DNA of 64,000 nucleotides from Melitaea cinxia (Eukaryota; Arthropoda; Insecta; Lepidoptera; Nymphalidae): assembly GCF_905220565.1 (NCBI RefSeq), contig NC_059397.1, positions 15,191,001-15,255,000 of the forward strand. Direction: 5' to 3'. A model generated the notes under the pieces. That model saw only the letters and a program-made list of their open reading frames with translations, did no database searches and was not told the origin of the DNA. The position numbers were made by a program, and so were the translations under genes. This document shows positions 20,092 to 31,044 of this stretch, piece by piece (within the stretch, counting starts at the first letter, position 1; each line of letters starts with the position of its first letter).

Positions 20092-21565
20092 TTCAGCTTT
20101 GATCAATAATTTTTTTCGCTTTAAGTGTTTTTTGTAAATTTATAATGTAATTATTTAGAGAAAAACACTAAAAGATAAATTGTAAAAACTAATATAATAC
20201 AAAATAAAATGTTATAAAATATTGTATGAAACACATAAAAGAAAAAGTGTGTGTGTCAGCTCCGACGCCCGACTGAATTTTACTCCTTCAGATCGACTGT
20301 CTAAATAGGCACAAAAAAGTCTTACTAGTTTGAGAAAAAGATTAATAACATATTAAATGGCAAATAAACGAATCAAATAACGCCATCTATCGATTCTATC
20401 CGAACCCAATCAGGTTCCGATGTAATCCGTCCGATAGTTCCGAAGAAGATGGCGTTAACAAAAACGTAACGAGATCATTCGTGCAGTAAATTTTACTCCT
20501 CATATTTTTTTATACCGGGGGAATCGATTCTTAAGAACTGAATTCTAATAAACTCCTAAAATATCTATGCTAATTATTATTAAATTATTAAATATACATA
20601 TATACAAAAAGCAAACAGAATCTCAAGTCACTGGCAAAGCAGTTCGTGAACTCGTATGTTCAACGCTACGTTATCCTGAGCTGTCATCTTTGCTGTTATC
20701 GCAGTCTAGGCGTACCCACTTCACTAAAATATGTAGCAAAGCTACATTCATTAGCAAAGCGCATTGTTTGCCCACCACATACCTTAATTACTAGCGGTAA
20801 AAATTCGGTAGTCAAACTATTTTATTTAATTGAATCTGGGCACGGTTGTTTTTTAAATTATTTTTTCAGCTTATTGACTATATATGATATGTATTTTTAT
20901 AGTCACTTTTGATATATGAAGACGTGTTGAGTTTGCGTTGAATATGGAGCAGGAGAATGTTTCATTTGGAGAGATGGTTTGGCCACTTAGTTGAATTTTC
21001 ATTTTAATATAAGTGAGCATAGTACTCGTATATTATCGCCGCCTTAAATTACGATTGAAAATATTCGGCAAACATTCATAACATAACATATTCGCTTTTC
21101 AGTAAAGCTGGTATAGAATCTGCATAGTATTTGAAATGAAACTGATTGTTATTAGAAATCGACTATGTATGTTAAGGAAACGTTTCTTTTATTGCGAACT
21201 GCTGAAACGAGATCGTAAAAAAATTAACATAAATCAGAATATTGTCAATGTATATATATATGTTCGATAACCAATATTATAAGCGATAAAATCGAGAAAA
21301 AAAGTATTTTCAAACAAAGCTCACATCATGAGCATCGGTTGGAATTTTTATATTTGTTCATAGAAGTACTTTCGAGTACTCTACGCGCTAAAAGAGATTT
21401 GTGGAAGTAAAGCGTATGTAATGTATTTTTATTGAATTTGATGGTTGTTAACAGCAAGGACCCTATATTTTAAATCTCATTTTGCAACGTACTTATTATA
21501 CATCGGATTATGCAGCTAAGATTATATTTACTGTAATATTACTAACATCTATATGTCCTAAGCTT
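20092..21565. other. Non-coding, small LINE-like scraps
   Basis: The block 20930-20995 (GGAGAGATGGTTTGGCCACT) resembles the R-W-F-G-H-L end of RTE-type LINE frames but is too short to call. Two overlapping frames at 20567-20912 are not recognisable. Confidence 0.25.
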
Positions 21566-21790
21566 TCCTTAGGCAACGCTTCAGCCTGTAATATTCCATT
21601 GCTGGGCATAGCCCTCTTTCCCCATGTAAGAGAAAGATCAGAATTTAATCCACCACGCTTTCCAATGCGGGTTGGCGGATATATTCCCTACTATGATATA
21701 ACGATCGCTATCGTGTTTACATGATAACAACTGGGGCTGACAGCTTAACGTGCTCTTCTAGGCACGGTGGGGGTCCCACAAGGACTAACA
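21566..21790 (-). repeat. SINE family B, 3' fragment
   Basis: Minus-strand copy of the body and tail (TTCAGCCTGTAATATTCCAT at the left end), lacking the tRNA-like head. Confidence 0.7.
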
Positions 21791-22195
21791 ACCAGATGGG
21801 CAATAAATATTAGTATAAATATTTATACACACAAAAGTTCCGAGTTGTTGCGAAGGCGCAACTCGAAGAGTGGGTTGGGTTCTCGAGGGGGAACCCAACC
21901 CGCGTCCGTCGGCCTTTAGGTGCCACTGACACGGCACACGCACCATTACAACAAAGCGGTCGCCGGAAGAAAGACAAAAACTTAATTAAATATGGATACA
22001 TTTAACTGTACTTTGACCCTAACGTTAAACGTTACTACGTATAAGAAAATAAAATTCTTATGAATCTTTCATTTCTTGTTTTTATCTGAGCTGCCCTGAA
22101 CAGAAAATTTGTGATGCCCGAGGCTCGCAAATATAACCAGCTGGTGGCTTTTTTCTTAATGTACTATTTTTTTTAAATAACATTTTATTTTCTTT

Positions 22196-22615
22196 TTAAC
22201 CGACTCCAAAAAAGGAGGAGGTTCTCAATTCGACTGTATTTTTTTATGTATGTTACATCAGAACTTTTGACCGGGTGGACCGATTTCGACAACATTTTTT
22301 TTAATCGAAAGGTGGTGTGTGTCATTTGGTCCCATTTACATTTATTTGAGATCTAACAACAACTTTTCGAGTTCTATCTAATAAAGCGTTTTTACTTGAC
22401 GCTTTTTTCGTCGACCTACGTTGTATTATACCACATAACTCTTTACTGGATGTACCGATTTTGATAATTCTTTTTTTGTTGGAAAGGAGATATTCCTAGT
22501 TTGGTACCATGATAAGGAAACCAGAATTTGTATCCCAGAGAAATCGAGGGAAACTCTCGAAAATCCGCATAACTTTTTACTGGGTGTACCGATTTTGATA
22601 TGCAAACACAATTAT
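22196..22615 (+). repeat. MITE-like family F, copy 1 (incomplete)
   Basis: Begins AACCGACTCCAAAAAAGGAG and contains TGGATGTACCGATTTTGATA. Family F copies run from ACCGACTTCAAAAAAGGAGG to AATTGAAGTCGGT followed by TTGCGAGCAAACACAATT, so the ends are inverted relative to one another. Other copies: 27104-27836, 30126-30562, 35206-35850, 40748-40935, 41993-42425, 60355-61552. Confidence 0.7.
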
Positions 22616-24079
22616 ATTGTATATATTTTCAAGAACCTTAAAGAAACTTCGAAAGACCCACCACTGAGCCTAGCAGGCATACCTTACTTATAGCTTACAT
22701 CAACATTTCATAAGTCTAATCAGCAATATATGAAACAAAAAGGTTATCAAAATAATGAAGGTTATTGATATTGCACGATGTTTACTTTGTAGGCGTATTT
22801 CATAAACTAGTTTTGCCCATAGCATCGCTTCCTTTGTTCTAATAAAAGTTGAACATATTTTGATACTAAAATAAAATAGAGTTTTACTGGATACGATAAT
22901 GATAAGATTTATTGTTACACTTTTAACATAACTCAATGTTTTAGTAATGACGTTAGTTGAAGGACATGTATATGACAAAAAAATCTTAATATATATAAAT
23001 CTCGTGTTTGTCCTCAATGGACTCCTACACTACTTAACCGATTTTAGTCAAATTTGCACACCGTGTGCAGTTTGATCCAACTTAAAAGATAGACTATATT
23101 TTATTTTGATATATTATGTTATTAATATATTTCAGAAAAAAAATAAGGTGATACGAAGTTCGCCAGGTCAGCTAGTAAAAAAATAAATAAAAACAATTTA
23201 TGTAGAAAAACGTTTACATACCATGATACCGTTGTTGGGACACCATTTCAAGTAAGTGTTTTAGGATGTCCCGCTCTTCCATATTCATACTCATAAAATT
23301 AAAACTTAACATTATACTAAATCAAACACAAAAGACAAAAAAAAAGAGTTTATTTATGTATGTTTCTGTGTGTGTGTATGTGTGTTTGAGTGTGAAAATG
23401 ATGACAATAATTTTAGTAACAGTATTTCAAGCTGCTTAGATAATTAAATTCAAAAGTTTTTTATATTTATGTATTTATATTATATGCATTATTATTTTGA
23501 ATTTTTATTAGCTTTTTATATTAAACTTAACGGTCTGAATTTTGTACCGCTATAGTTTTGTCATCAATATATCGATTTTTTAACATTTTATTTAAACAAA
23601 TAACTTTCGGAAGCTATGCGTGTATTCATGTATGTATTTCAAAATTTTGATGCAATAAAATCAAGAACCCGAAAATATAAAACCTCATACATTTTAGTAG
23701 ATACAAAATTTTAGCAGGAATAACATAAATTGTACGAATTTATTAAAACCTAAACAATAAATGAAATATGAGCCAAGTTGCCAGATAATTTCTGTATATT
23801 AAAACATTTGTCCAACTCAAAATAATAGAGCTTAACGAAAAGTGACTGTCGAGTCAGTTGTACCAAGCTTACTACTTAAGCTTGGGGACTGCAACTTTGC
23901 TTTTGACATCAGGCGGTTAGCGAATGCCCATCCCTTCGTTCGGTTACAAATTATCAGCATTGCAAACATTGTTTCTGTTTTTAAATTTTTAAATGTGCGA
24001 TTTTCACCTCTTCTGTTCAAATTTATCTTTTTTTAATGAAGATCAATACGATTTTTGTTCTTTAATTTTGAAGTATATT
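22616..24079. other. Non-coding DNA with one short repeat remnant
   Basis: 22985-23180 ends GATACGAAGTTCGCCAGGTC followed by AGCTAGTA, a type of end seen in short lepidopteran elements. A (TG)n run at 23360-23395. No gene seen. Confidence 0.35.
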
Positions 24080-24800
24080 AACTAATATTGATTGAACATC
24101 CTACAGATGTTTTAACAAATGTCCATTTTGTTAATAACTCGTCTTGTTTTGAGGAGGCTGACCGATTAGCAAGAGCAGCAGTCTTTGATAGATCAATTGT
24201 TTGCATAAAACCAACCTTTTCGGAAATTTTACCAAAATATAAACATAAAATTAATAAAAAGCTTAAAGAATATTTTGACAAACGCTCTCTTGAAAAAGAT
24301 ATTCGGTATAAAACGATCCAGTGTCCGCCTCCTCGTATTCCATGGTTTGCTAAGATGAATATGAGACGGACTCTTGTTGTAACGGCACTAAGACTAAGGC
24401 GCGGAACCATTCCTTTAAATAAATTATATTAATTATTGTTTAAATCATATTTAATAAAAAAAATAGACAAGCCAAATGCGAATTATGTAAATGTAGAAGA
24501 CTTTCAACATGTTTTGATGGAATGCGTCCGTTACAAACGCAGCAGACGGAATTTAGTGTCCAAGTTAGGCCTGAATTTATTTGTAGTCGGTTTGTTCAAT
24601 CAAATCTTGTCTGAAACAACTTCCCAATGTGCCAAATTTATACTAGAGTTTGTATTTAGTAGTATTAAGATCTAGTAATAATTTAGTATTATAATTTGGT
24701 TTATTTAAAAATGTTAAAATTGTTAGTTTTAGTATAGGATAAGTATAGTGCGACTGTCATGTACATATGTATAAAAGTCCCTAATAAAGATATTAAAAAA
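24080..24800 (+). mobile_element. 5'-truncated non-LTR retrotransposon with RNase H tail
   Basis: Frame 24088-24432 encodes an RNase H end (EEADRLARAAVFD) followed by basic sequence (PWFAKMNMRRTLVVTALRLRRG). A second frame, 24436-24675, continues with EDFQHVLMECVRYKRSRRN, the Cys/His-type C-terminus seen after RNase H in I/R1-like LINEs. The two parts are separated by a frame change near 24425-24440. The 3' region ends in AATAAAGATATTAAAAAAAA. It is dead. Clade assignment is tentative. Confidence 0.65.
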
Positions 24801-25025
24801 AATCATCTTGTTCATTAATTATAGTTTTATTATTAATAAAGTGTAAAATAAACATTTTTTATATTAATTATTATTATAACGTTTTGATTCAGATGTTTAT
24901 CCATTTCTTTAATATATGTTATACTATAAGAATTTTCTTCTGATATATTTTTCCTTGATAATTAGCTGTGATGGGATTTGGGTAAGTAATAAAAGATATC
25001 AATAATAATCATTACAAAAATCTAT

Positions 25026-25031
25026 TTTATT
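25026..25031 (-). terminator. Candidate poly(A) signal of the PGRMC gene
   Basis: AATAAA on the minus strand, 73 bases beyond the stop codon. Another AATAAA is closer, at 25092-25097. Confidence 0.45.
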
Positions 25032-25103
25032 ACATTACATTAAATAATATAACCCGACAAATCTTATACTAAAAATTATCACAAATTTGCTTTTATTTAC
25101 AAT

Positions 25104-25210
25104 CTAGAGCTCCTTTTTGGTTTCACTTTCGTCTTCAGTGTCTCCTGCATCATCATATTCGGTCGGTGTCTCGCCAGGTTTCAGAAGTTTTCCTACGATG
25201 TCGTATTTTT
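25104..25210 (-). CDS. PGRMC/MSBP exon 3 (C-terminus)
   Basis: The acceptor is a 13-T tract then CAG, ending at 25211. The exon completes the split Glu codon and encodes residues 148-182: KYDIVGKLLKPGETPTEY, an acidic stretch, then KKEL and TAG (25106-25104). KYD...VGKLLKPGE is the end of the cytochrome b5-like fold in PGRMC proteins; the Lys-Tyr pair (149-150) corresponds to residues near the heme in the human protein. The acidic tail is typical of the family. The KKEL end looks like an ER signal but should be cytosolic given the family topology. This exon is too small to stand out as an ORF and was found by matching the family's conserved ending. Confidence 0.9.
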
Positions 25211-25247
25211 CTGAAAAAAAAAAAAACATAAAAAACAAGTTAACATC

Positions 25248-25470
25248 GACTAGCTCGTTGGCGCAGTTTGTGCTTTCTGTTCCGCGGATTTCGGGTTCGA
25301 TTCCCGCCTTAGTCTGGGTGTAATATGTGTATTTATATATTTATGCACGTATAATTTCTATGTATATTTATAGACAAAAAAAAATAGATATAAGAGTCGG
25401 CTGTTACCTGTAACGTAAGCATTAAGTTGCTTATCATAGGAACAGACGGCCATATGTGTATATTATAAGA
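25248..25470 (+). repeat. SINE family D, copy 2
   Basis: tRNA-like head GACTAGCTCGTTGGCGCAGT with B box GGTTCGATTCC at 25294-25304, then the family D body. It lies in PGRMC intron 2, about 37 bp from the exon 3 splice acceptor, antisense to the gene. Confidence 0.8.
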
Positions 25471-27103
25471 TATTTAATTTTTTTATATATTTTTTTATAA
25501 TAATATAATCAACGACTCGTTTGAACAACAGTTTACTAACTAACGTTCTTTCTAAAGTTTTTCTAAGCATTAAGTTTTGTTCCTGCATGTGTCCAACGTT
25601 TGTGTTTGCCTATATAGATGTTTGTTTCGCCTGGACGATTGTGGGCTATTACGTATTATTTTAGTTCCCTCAATGCAGGATTTTATCCGGTTTTTTTTAG
25701 GTTATATTCATGTTTGAGTCATACAATGTTATAATATATAATTTAAATAGAAATCTATTTCACCCGCTTTACACTGTGCAAGTTTTATTATGTTTAATAT
25801 TATAGTCGAATATATTATTTAAATGTTAGATAACAAATTTTAACCTGCTGGGTCTGAAGATAATATAATTAATTTTGTCAAAGATAACACCAGTCATTCA
25901 CCTTTGAATGTATCTGCTAATGTTTATCATTTAAAGCCATTGGCTTTTTATATATTAGATAATATATGTTTTCATATGTCGTATGTTATGTATATATAAG
26001 AGTAAAAATCTTTATATACCAGAATGTCAGTACAACATGTATACTACATACTTGGTTCCGTTCAAATTCAACTTTGAAGAGTATGTGAAATTTTACTAGC
26101 ATGAATAATGCTAGTAAAATTTCACAGTACTTATGATTATATTATTTTTTAATTATTCGTTAATCAAAACATGTGATCATTTACAGGCACATAACATATC
26201 TAATATTGTACAAGTATGTTATATTACATACCTCTTTTTGATTGACAAAGTTTTATCCAGTAATCAATACAGACTTAAGAAATAAATGCAACAAGATATT
26301 AAATATTAAGTTTCGTATCCGTTTTCTAAGAGTTTTATTTTTAACACAAGAAGAAAACAACAAAGTTTCATTACGAATTTACGAATACAATAAATACATC
26401 TTTATTAACATTCGTATCGGAAGGAACTTGTTAATAAGATAATTAGGAAACTCGAAAATTATATACTGAAAATTCCGAATTCAATTTCCGAAACAAACTT
26501 AAGAAGTTACTCTTGATTAGAAAACATTGTATTGTTTCGAAAGTCAAAAGATAAATTGCATTGAGTATCTCGAATACACGCTAAATGTATTATAATTTAT
26601 TCATGTGATTATTTATTCAATGGATTCCAGTAAATTTGATTGAAAGGAAATTAAAACTTTTCCGCTAAGTTTGATTCAGGGAAATTCTCTTATTATGTTG
26701 ACCACGGTTTAATCAATCAAGTATCTATTGTTTGAACGACGATGAATCGCTCAATTTTCTTTGATGTACTTAATTTGTATTTCGGGAGAGTGTATAAAGT
26801 TTCTCGGAATCTACTATTGCTCGGAACCTAATATTGTATATATTAGTATTAATTAATTGCTTTACTTGTATTTTAGGATAACTTATTTCTATTGCGCTCA
26901 CCGTAGTATTAGGATTATAAACTCAATTATTTCTACGTAATCTGTGTAAAAGAGTTATATCCGTGTTATAAAAAATCACTAAATTTTGTTTTCTAATGTT
27001 ACGCGAATTTTACTCATTATAATGTAACGACTTTTTCGCATTTTGTCGCGGTTTTTTCGGTTAATAGAAGGCAATTGAAATTTATAATTGCATTTGCTGG
27101 CAG
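25471..27103. other. PGRMC intron 2, unannotated part
   Basis: AT-rich. The only structure noted is the hairpin at 26085-26125. The open frame at 26242-26442 is unrecognised. Confidence 0.4.
26085..26125. repeat. Perfect 18-bp hairpin
   Basis: GTGAAATTTTACTAGCAT and its exact reverse complement around a 5-base loop GAATA. It lies in an intron of the PGRMC gene. It is shorter than typical miRNA precursors. Confidence 0.85.
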
Positions 27104-27836
27104 ATGATAAAAACCGACTTCAATTACATCGACAAGTAATGCAACGTAAGTAGCTCTCATCCTAATGTGTTACACCTGGGTGACCTGGGTTACGAAGAAT
27201 TATCGAAATTGTATTCGACTTTATCATCTATAGAGAAGCATTACTAATCTTCAAGGTATGAAACACCAGTGAAACACTTTTGTACGTTAGAAAAATATAT
27301 ACGAAGTGTGTGTGTGTGTGCAATTCATACACGGCAGAAGCGAAACTTCTGAAAAGTAGCCTACTACATAGATAGATTCGATTTCGATCGATAGTCGATT
27401 TTTTCTCAGTGAAAAATAAATAAATTAAATAATTGTGTTTGCTCGCAAACGAAAAAATACCGACTTCAATTACATCGACAAGTAATAAAAAATAATAATA
27501 ATGTATTTAGAGAAACTTACATAATATGAAACCATCGAAGTAATAACTGCAACATAAGTAGACGACAAAAATTATCAAACGCACTGGTCGTCACTACGAT
27601 TTTCGAGGGGTTCCCTCGATTTCTCTGGGATTCTATCATCAGATCCTAGTTTTCTGGTACCACACTTAGGATATCTCCTTTCCAACAAAAAAAGAAATAT
27701 CAAAATCGATTCATAAATGACGAAGTTATCCCCGAACATACATAATATATATATATATATATATATTACAGTCGAATTGAGTAACCTCCTCCTTTTTCGA
27801 AATCGATTAAAAATAACAAAGTTATACACCGGTTTT
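27104..27836 (-). repeat. MITE-like family F, long copy 2
   Basis: Two linked parts: 27104-27430, an extra segment with (GT)n and ATCGATAGTCGATTTTTTCT, and 27430-27836, the usual F body. The same compound lies inverted at 35206-35850. An (AT)n at 27746-27768 is internal. Confidence 0.75.
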
Positions 27837-30125
27837 ATAACAATTACTTGTTAAAAATACCTAATTCGTAGCCACCTGTAACTAAACTCTATTATACTCT
27901 TCAGTGTTCTGTGCAATGTATTCATATTATCTGGTATATAAACTATCTACATACAAAATTATTCTGTAGGTAATATAAATTTACTGTTTACATAATTGAA
28001 TGCAATTATTGCATTAGTATGACCAGTGCAATTACTTTATTTATGGAAAGAAGTACGTAGAAGTACTGTTAAAGTATTTTATAATTCTGATAACAAGAAT
28101 TAAAAACTAAAGGCATAAAGGCTAGATTTATAGATATCATTGATTTTCCAATATAATTCAGTTATAATTAATATTATATTCAAATACTATTTATCATAAT
28201 TAAATTAAAATATCTAATTGTTTACAATATTTTTTCGTAATAATTTTGGTTGAACACTTTAACAAGTGTACCGTTTTTTCTTTCTTTGATTTATAATACA
28301 ATATGTTATTCTTTTATTTTATTTAAAGTATATAAGGAATAGTGGTTGTAAAAAAATAATTTAATGGCTTTAGAGTTCTTATATTCATCGTATAAAAAAC
28401 TTCATTTAATAATATTCACAGTCTTTTAATCGAGTTAATGCAGTCCTAGATGGTGGTGATTAGGACATGTACACCCCCCATTTACCCCCCACCCCAGAGC
28501 TAGAATATAAAATACCATTATACCCGCATTCGATAATGAACTTCCCGAAGACCTGCTAAAGTTATACCTGGACAAACGCAAATATAGAAGATCAATAAAA
28601 GAACATTTATTAAAACCTTTAAGCGCTTAATAGTCACAAAACTGGTAATTACCTTAGTTATTGCTATAATACCATACCGTACGGTACCATACGGTATAAA
28701 TATATGATAATATGGTATGCGACGCGGTGGCTTGTCCAGATAAACTCTTGTGAGTTTTCGCGGCAGGCTTATAAATAAGTGTTAATTAAGTATGTGTTTT
28801 TTTTTGTATTTATGAATAAATAATTTTTTTAACTGAACATTGTTTTTAAAAGAAAAAAAAAACAGTCACAATTAACATAGTCAATAAAAAGATAGTAAGC
28901 AACGTACAAGTGTGCAATTAGATGTTGAAAACATATTAATCATGATACCGATTATGTAAGTTCATGGCTTCCAGTTCTTTTCTCTTCGAAATTCATTCCA
29001 GCAATACATTCTAAGAAGTTTAATCTATGTTAAGATCCATAGTGTGTATACGCGCTTAGACAGAAGGCTAAGCGTGTAGGCAATTTTTTTTCACTAACTG
29101 TGCATGTATGCTAAGAAGATAGAGTGTAGACAAACCAAACTAAAAACAAACTTTAAAGTTAGAGATCTATTATACCATTCTTAAAAATACATTGTTCTAA
29201 ATGACACGTTCTGAATTACATTTTTAGTTGAGGTTAAATGTCTCATTATCAAGAGTTTTTTCAACAACTTTATCAATGTAGCAAACAATAAACATACATG
29301 TTAATATGTTAAATAAAACATTTATTCCTAAGTTTGATAATGACGTTTAAAATTTCTGCAATGTTCGTCTGCTTAATTATCACATCGCTTTTTGAATGTC
29401 GCATACAAACAGAGGTTACATTATTAGTAAATTCTACAAGAGTTTGTTTATTTGTTTACTAGACGTCTACCGTAGCTTAACCTGCGTACAATACCGTAAA
29501 ATATGTATTATAGTATGTATCGTACTTATTGCACACAAACTACTTCTAACTACATTGTGAAAATATTTACAAAAGAAATATACAAGAGACAGCCTCATTG
29601 CCAAAGCAACTGTCTCTTTCAGAGAACTTTAACTTTAGCCCATATAGTTGCTATTTTTTTGTTATATTGATATTCATATTTACTGCTATTACATCAGGTA
29701 TAAGTCGTAACGGACATTTTTTAAATTACCACCTTTACTTTTCTGTATAAACAGATTAGAACATAGTTATTTATATATTTTATTCATGTGAACGAAATTT
29801 AGTGATTAGATTATAATGAAAAAAAAAAAAAAACTTTTTAGGATTTTATCGCGGTTTACTATGTTTTTTTAAATGACCGACGTTTCGGATACTTACCAGC
29901 AAACATGGTCACGTGAGGACTGAGGTATCAGACTTCCTAACGTTACAAAGTTATTCGAAACTACCCTACGTTACATCAATATTTTAATTAGTCCTCTCTA
30001 AACAGAAAGTGCTAACTGAGTCTTCAATCAGTAGTATGTTATGCTTGGTTTTTGATTTAATTATTTTATTAATAGGATCTCAAGTAGGTGGTAATGGCCA
30101 GCCATTTTTTCTATTGAAATTTGTA
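27837..30125. other. PGRMC intron 2, mostly featureless
   Basis: 28500-28630 holds a short frame (FDNELPEDLLKLYLDKRKYRR) that recalls the C-terminus of LINE ORF2 proteins, followed by TAA. This is a weak call. A C-rich run at 28471-28494 and an imperfect palindrome around 28670-28700 are also present. Confidence 0.3.
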
Positions 30126-30562
30126 TGTTTTTTAACCGATTTCAAAAAAGGAGGAGTTTACTCAATTCCACCGTATATATATTTTTTATGTATGTTCGGA
30201 GATAACTTCGTCGTTTATGAACTGATTTTGATAATTATTTTTTGTTGGGAAGGATATATCCCAGGTGTGGTACCATGATAACGAAACCAGGATTTGATGA
30301 TGGGATCCCAGATAAATCGAGGGAAACTCTCGAAAATCCGCATAACTTTTTACTGGGTGTACCGATTTTGATAATTTTTAATTTAATCGACAGCTGATGT
30401 TTATCATGTGGTCACATTTAAATTTTATCGAGATCTGATTACTACTTTTTGAGTAATCTGTGATAACGCGTAGGTAGTTACTTGACTTTTTTTTCGTCGA
30501 TCTACGTTGTATTACTTGTCGATGTAATTGGAGTCGGTTTTTTTTTCGTTTGCGAGCAAATA
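30126..30562 (+). repeat. MITE-like family F, copy 3
   Basis: Starts AACCGATTTCAAAAAAGGAG and ends GTAATTGGAGTCGG then TTTGCGAGCAAATACAATTA. It lies in intron 2, about 330 bp from exon 2. Confidence 0.75.
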
Positions 30563-30892
30563 CAATTATTATGATCAATATTAATCTAAATTGATCTTCG
30601 ACTATTTTATTTTCTAGTTTAACCTTTATATCTTTAAAATTAAGTACAATTACGTACTCCACATCTTTCTGATAATACACACAAATATTAACAATTATAT
30701 GGCCTATTTTACCTCCTTTATTAGAATGTATTCAAAAATTAATTTTATTATTGACAGCAGACTAGCAACAGACAGTATTTATGAAACCTTTGTAGACACA
30801 AGTCAGTTGTTTTATCAACTGAATTTAAAATTCAATTAGGTTTTCCTTCTACACATAGACCGGTATTATCATTGTGAATGTAATTTAGGTAC

Positions 30893-31042
30893 CTTTGAAT
30901 TGTTCTTCCCATTCTTTGGCTGACGCAACCTCCTCAGGGGTAAGGTCACTGACATCATCGTATTCCTTGTCGGATGCGGCAACCTGGCCTGTCGCTAGAC
31001 CTCGAGTCGCATCTTTGCCAGCAAACGCCGCATATGGGCCTC
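30893..31042 (-). CDS. PGRMC/MSBP exon 2
   Basis: 150-base exon between the acceptor TTTATAG (AG at 31044-31043) and the donor AAAG|GTACCT (GT at 30892-30891). It supplies residues 98-147: GPYAAFAGKDATRGLATG, then DLTPEEVASAKEWEEQFK. The heme-binding core of the family (Y-G-P-x-G-P-Y...FAG.DA.RGLA) is split by intron 1; the Tyr in GPY (residue 100) matches the human heme ligand Tyr113. Reading through the donor would give an in-frame stop after Gly-Thr, but the family match of exon 3 shows it is spliced. Both ends fit the phases of exons 1 and 3. Confidence 0.92.
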
Positions 31043-31044
31043 CT

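Noticed and set aside
25248..25330. A tRNA gene
   Set aside because: The A and B boxes are present but the arms do not close, and the sequence recurs as a SINE head.
30885..30892. Stop codon right after PGRMC exon 2 as the protein end
   Set aside because: A donor GTACCT precedes it, and exon 3 at 25104-25210 supplies the conserved family C-terminus in the right phase.
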